64,000 nt of DNA. It comes from Paramecium pentaurelia (lineage: Eukaryota; Ciliophora; Oligohymenophorea; Peniculida; Parameciidae). The stretch spans positions 62,001 through 126,000 of the forward strand of contig CAJJDO010000132.1 in NCBI GenBank assembly GCA_905183005.1, read 5' to 3'. This document shows positions 60,783 to 64,000 of this stretch, piece after piece (the first letter of the stretch is position 1; every line of letters starts with the position of its first letter). The notes beneath the pieces were generated by a model. It was not told the DNA's origin. It saw only the letters and a list, made by a program, of their open reading frames with translations, and made no database searches. Both the position numbers and the translations under genes were made by a program.

Positions 60783-62078
60783 ATGAATCAAAGATTTAAT
60801 AGTGTTCCTCGTTTAAAAATTACTACCTCATTACAAGTAGAATAAAATAGTATTGGTAATTCTCCAACTATTTTTCATACTCCAAGAAGATTAGTAACAG
60901 AATCAAACAAATAAAATTATTTTCATAAATTATCATATTAAGACTAATGGAAATCAGAAAGATTAATTAAATATGTAAAACACAAAATAATTGATAAAGG
61001 AATCAATAAAAAATAAGGTTTTTAAGATATATTTCTAATTAACAACTTTAAAGTATTTAAGTATTACATACCATTATATTCCAAAATTGAAAATGAAAAT
61101 GAACTCATTTCTGATTTTATTGAATAAAGTATGCATCTCAAAACCCTATTGAATTTAAAGTCCACACCAAAAATTTGGACTCTCGAAGGCATTTAGATTA
61201 AAAATTTCCATTTGCCAAAATAAAAAGTATTTTATATAAATAACAGCTTTGATTTCTGGAATATGATTGCTCATTATAATTAATTTCATGGTTCCTTTTA
61301 AATGAACCTACTCGAATCACTCTATGATGACATCTCATAATTTTCAAACTCTTCTCAAATCTTTGATTATTTTTTTAGTGATATTAGTAAAATCAAAAAT
61401 TATTTTGCTTCACAAATTAATAAATTACCTTACATACAAAATACACAATCAAAAATTGATTTAAATGATCATGAAATTGAAACAGCCTTTGCAATGTTAG
61501 ATACTGAAAAACAAAAAACTAAAGTATAGATCTATGAATAATTAAATAAAGAAATGAATAGTAAATCAAATTACTCTTAAAAATCTAATAAACTAATTAG
61601 ATTAAATATTAAAACTCGAACAAGATAATCAATTGAATAATAAATCTTATAAGAAAATATCACCAATCCTGAAGATCTATAGTAGTAAATTTAAGAATAA
61701 GTAGAATGTTCGAATCTATTCATACCTTCAACTAAAAATATTGAAATATCTTAAGTTAACAATCCATTTCAATTAAAAACAAATTTAAATGATAGATATT
61801 TTATGAAAAATGTAAATATTGACAAAATTTAAATGGATTATAAAATTACTAGAAGACAAACTATTAATTTTCTAACAATCTTTAAATGCTTATTAAATCG
61901 TGAACCACAACCAAGTAAATTATTGATATCTAAAGCCAACTTACTCTTGGCTTATCCATATTTAATGATGGAGGGATAATCATGTGGATATGATACATTT
62001 CTATTCATTAAAGAAACAAAGATGTCTAGGTTTAGTTTCGAAGAATTTGTAAAAATATTCATTTAAGGAAAAGCATGA
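60783..62078 (+). CDS. Unknown protein, 431 aa
   Basis: Single exon from ATG 60783 to TGA 62076-62078. It is hydrophilic and mainly helical, Lys/Gln/Asn/Ile-rich. A patch FLTIFKCLLNREPQPSKLLI near the C-terminus and FIKETKMSRFSFEEFVKIF at the end could be part of an EF-hand-like or helical fold, but no calcium loop is complete. No membrane segment or signal peptide. The last 421 bp are repeated after the N at 62757. Confidence 0.65.
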
Positions 62079-62627
62079 GTTAATTTATATCTCTAATCTA
62101 ATATTCATTTTTTATTTCTCTTTCATTTTCTTCTATTATATTGTTCCTATATTAATGAATTTTCAAATCTTATTGATATACATATATTTAGGGGAATAAT
62201 ATTTGCTATTGATTTGTTATAAAATGGATTTATGGCTGTCTATTTTTGAAGAAGAAATGAAAGCTTGACTTCATTCCTTAGATTAAATTTGATTTTCTGG
62301 TTTGGATTATGTCTTGATGTCTTTAGTCCAATTTCAATTTATCATAATAACTAAAATAATCAATATCAAGATCATAGGATTATATGAGTTTCTTAATCAA
62401 AAAGTTTAATAAAAATGTGCATTGAATATAAAGAAGTTTAGAATAAGAATTTGATTAAAGAATACACAATAAACGGATATTAAAATGAAAAGTATAGGAC
62501 TAGTAATAATTAAATAATTGAAAAAAATATGATAAAAATCTATAAATTAAATCAATTGTTTAAAAATTAAAAATTGGATAATTGATTTAATATTAATTAA
62601 TTATTTAAAAATTTTTTAATAAAAAAA
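62079..62627. other. Intergenic region upstream of 5S terminator
   Basis: 550 bp of AT-rich DNA without a supported gene, between the 431-aa gene and the 5S rRNA. Repeated in the second block. Confidence 0.5.
62621..62627 (-). terminator. RNA polymerase III T-run terminator of 5S copy 1
   Basis: Seven T on the minus strand directly after the 5S 3' end, the usual Pol III stop signal. Confidence 0.85.
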
Positions 62628-62747
62628 GGGTTGTCAACACGAGGACTTCCCAAGCGGTCCCCCACCTTAGTACTAACCTCGCCTTAAGCCGCTTAACTTC
62701 GGAGTTCGAATGGGATCCGGTGCTTTAGGCTTAGTATGGCCGACAAC
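62628..62747 (-). rRNA. 5S ribosomal RNA (copy 1)
   Basis: The reverse strand begins GTTGTCGGCCATACTAAGCC and contains the conserved loop and ICR blocks (CCGGATCCCATTCGAACTCC, AAGTTAAGC, GGTTAGTACT, GGGGGACCGC), ending in GACAACCC, which pairs with the 5' GTTGTC to close helix I. A run of seven T (62627-62621) follows as the RNA polymerase III terminator. Length about 120 nt. GC content is far above the surroundings. Confidence 0.97.
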
Positions 62748-62757
62748 GATATTTACN

Positions 62758-63178
62758 TATCACCAATCCTGAAGATCTATAGTAGTAAATTTAAGAATAA
62801 GTAGAATGTTCGAATCTATTCATACCTTCAACTAAAAATATTGAAATATCTTAAGTTAACAATCCATTTCAATTAAAAACAAATTTAAATGATAGATATT
62901 TTATGAAAAATGTAAATATTGACAAAATTTAAATGGATTATAAAATTACTAGAAGACAAACTATTAATTTTCTAACAATCTTTAAATGCTTATTAAATCG
63001 TGAACCACAACCAAGTAAATTATTGATATCTAAAGCCAACTTACTCTTGGCTTATCCATATTTAATGATGGAGGGATAATCATGTGGATATGATACATTT
63101 CTATTCATTAAAGAAACAAAGATGTCTAGGTTTAGTTTCGAAGAATTTGTAAAAATATTCATTTAAGGAAAAGCATGA
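62758..63178 (+). pseudogene. Truncated 3' end of the 431-aa gene (probable assembly copy)
   Basis: Carries the last ~139 codons and stop of the gene at 60783-62078, without a start. It begins exactly at the N, so it is most likely the start of the next contig and not a real second gene. Confidence 0.8.
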
Positions 63179-63717
63179 GTTAATTTATATCTCTAATCTA
63201 ATATTCATTTTTTATTTCTCTTTCATTTTCTTCTATTATATTGTTCCTATATTAATGAATTTTCAAATCTTATTGATATACATATATTTAGGGGAATAAT
63301 ATTTGCTATTGATTTGTTATAAAATGGATTTATGGCTGTCTATTTTTGAAGAAGAAATGAAAGCTTGACTTCATTCCTTAGATTAAATTTGATTTTCTGG
63401 TTTGGATTATGTCTTGATGTCTTTAGTCCAATTTCAATTTATCATAATAACTAAAATAATCAATATCAAGATCATAGGATTATATGAGTTTCTTAATCAA
63501 AAAGTTTAATAAAAATGTGCATTGAATATAAAGAAGTTTAGAATAAGAATTTGATTAAAGAATACACAATAAACGGATATTAAAATGAAAAGTATAGGAC
63601 TAGTAATAATTAAATAATTGAAAAAAATATGATAAAAATCTATAAATTAAATCAATTGTTTAAAAATTAAAAATTGGATAATTGATTTAATATTAATTAA
63701 TTATTTAAAAATTTTTT

Positions 63718-63727
63718 AAAAAAAAAA
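63718..63727 (-). terminator. RNA polymerase III T-run terminator of 5S copy 2
   Basis: Ten T on the minus strand directly after the 5S 3' end. Confidence 0.85.
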
Positions 63728-63847
63728 GGGTTGTCAACACGAGGACTTCCCAAGCGGTCCCCCACCTTAGTACTAACCTCGCCTTAAGCCGCTTAACTTC
63801 GGAGTTCGAATGGGATCCGGTGCTTTAGGCTTAGTATGGCCGACAAC
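63728..63847 (-). rRNA. 5S ribosomal RNA (copy 2)
   Basis: Identical in the 120-nt gene to the copy at 62628-62747. Its downstream T run is longer (ten T, 63727-63718) because of the single base difference between the blocks. Either the same gene assembled twice or the neighbouring unit of a tandem 5S array. Confidence 0.95.
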
Positions 63848-64000
63848 GATATTTACATCTCATCTCACTATTTATAATCCTTAAAAATGGTTTTATTATA
63901 TTGAAATGTATAATTTTAATTAATAATATAACTATTATTCTCAAAAATTAGAGTATGTTGGAATCTTCTGTTTGATAACTTAATAGACTTCAGAACCCTA

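Larger units (their letters stand above)
61658..62756. repeat. First copy of a 1,099-bp duplicated block ending at an N
   Basis: Matches 62758-63856 at an offset of 1,100, with one difference seen: T at 62620 versus A at 63720, beside the poly-A run at the 5S terminator. It covers the 3' end of the 431-aa gene and a whole 5S gene. Confidence 0.9.
62758..63856. repeat. Second copy of the 1,099-bp duplicated block
   Basis: Starts directly after the N at 62757 in the middle of the 431-aa coding region and repeats 61658-62756 through the 5S gene, then continues into unique sequence. Confidence 0.9.

Noticed and set aside
1..64000. CRISPR arrays, bacterial operators, insertion sequences, tRNA genes
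   Set aside because: No regularly spaced direct repeats, no transposase with terminal repeats and no convincing tRNA cloverleaf was seen by eye. A tRNA scan would be decisive.

Overview
The window looks like macronuclear DNA of a Paramecium species. Long reading frames only appear if TAA and TAG are read as glutamine and TGA is the only stop. The DNA is very AT-rich, and almost every gene is interrupted by tiny introns (mostly 20-33 nt, GTA...TAG) that must be removed to restore a frame. For nearly every multi-exon gene listed, removing the introns I propose leaves a length divisible by three and a single terminal TGA. The species is not determined. Products were named from motifs read by eye; no searches were run.

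Layout. 1-8 kb: scramblase-like protein (+), an unresolved coding stretch, a CTD-type phosphatase (-) and a 1,071-aa three-PH-domain protein (-). 8.9-17.5 kb: PDK1-like kinase (+), a disordered protein (-), a PH-kinase (-), an unknown protein (+) and kinesin-1 (+). 17.8-26.1 kb: a 1,177-aa coiled-coil protein (-), a poly-Q protein (-), a small unknown (+) and citrate synthase (-). 26.3-31.6 kb: a kinase (+), two unknown proteins (-) and a broken-looking gene. 32-37.7 kb: a zinc-finger gene (-), then a tight same-strand run of a RING membrane E3, a GRDTY-motif protein, TGS1, an Erf4/GOLGA7 protein and a CFAP141-like protein. 38-55 kb: gene-poor stretches holding four related small helix-turn-helix (HTH) genes, mixed with a WD-repeat protein, an unknown protein, a jouberin/AHI1-like protein, a micro-gene, RRP9/U3-55K and two MYB genes. 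56-62 kb: two MGC-type lipid-anchored proteins around a WD protein and a DHHC palmitoyltransferase, then an unknown 431-aa protein. The right end carries 5S rRNA on the minus strand.

Two single-N positions (32804 and 62757) each sit between two essentially identical copies of about 1.1 kb. These are most simply overlapping contig ends joined without merging, so the second zinc-finger gene, the truncated RING start, the truncated 3' end of the 431-aa gene and one of the two 5S genes may not be real extra copies.

Best candidate for something undescribed: the four-member family of 107-115 aa HTH proteins. They share an intron at the same codon, just before an Ala-Ala pair, have a common C-terminal motif and lie in the AT-rich gene-poor intervals. 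A second theme is S-acylation and lipid anchoring: a DHHC enzyme, an Erf4/GOLGA7 partner-type protein and two Met-Gly-Cys proteins lie within 25 kb.
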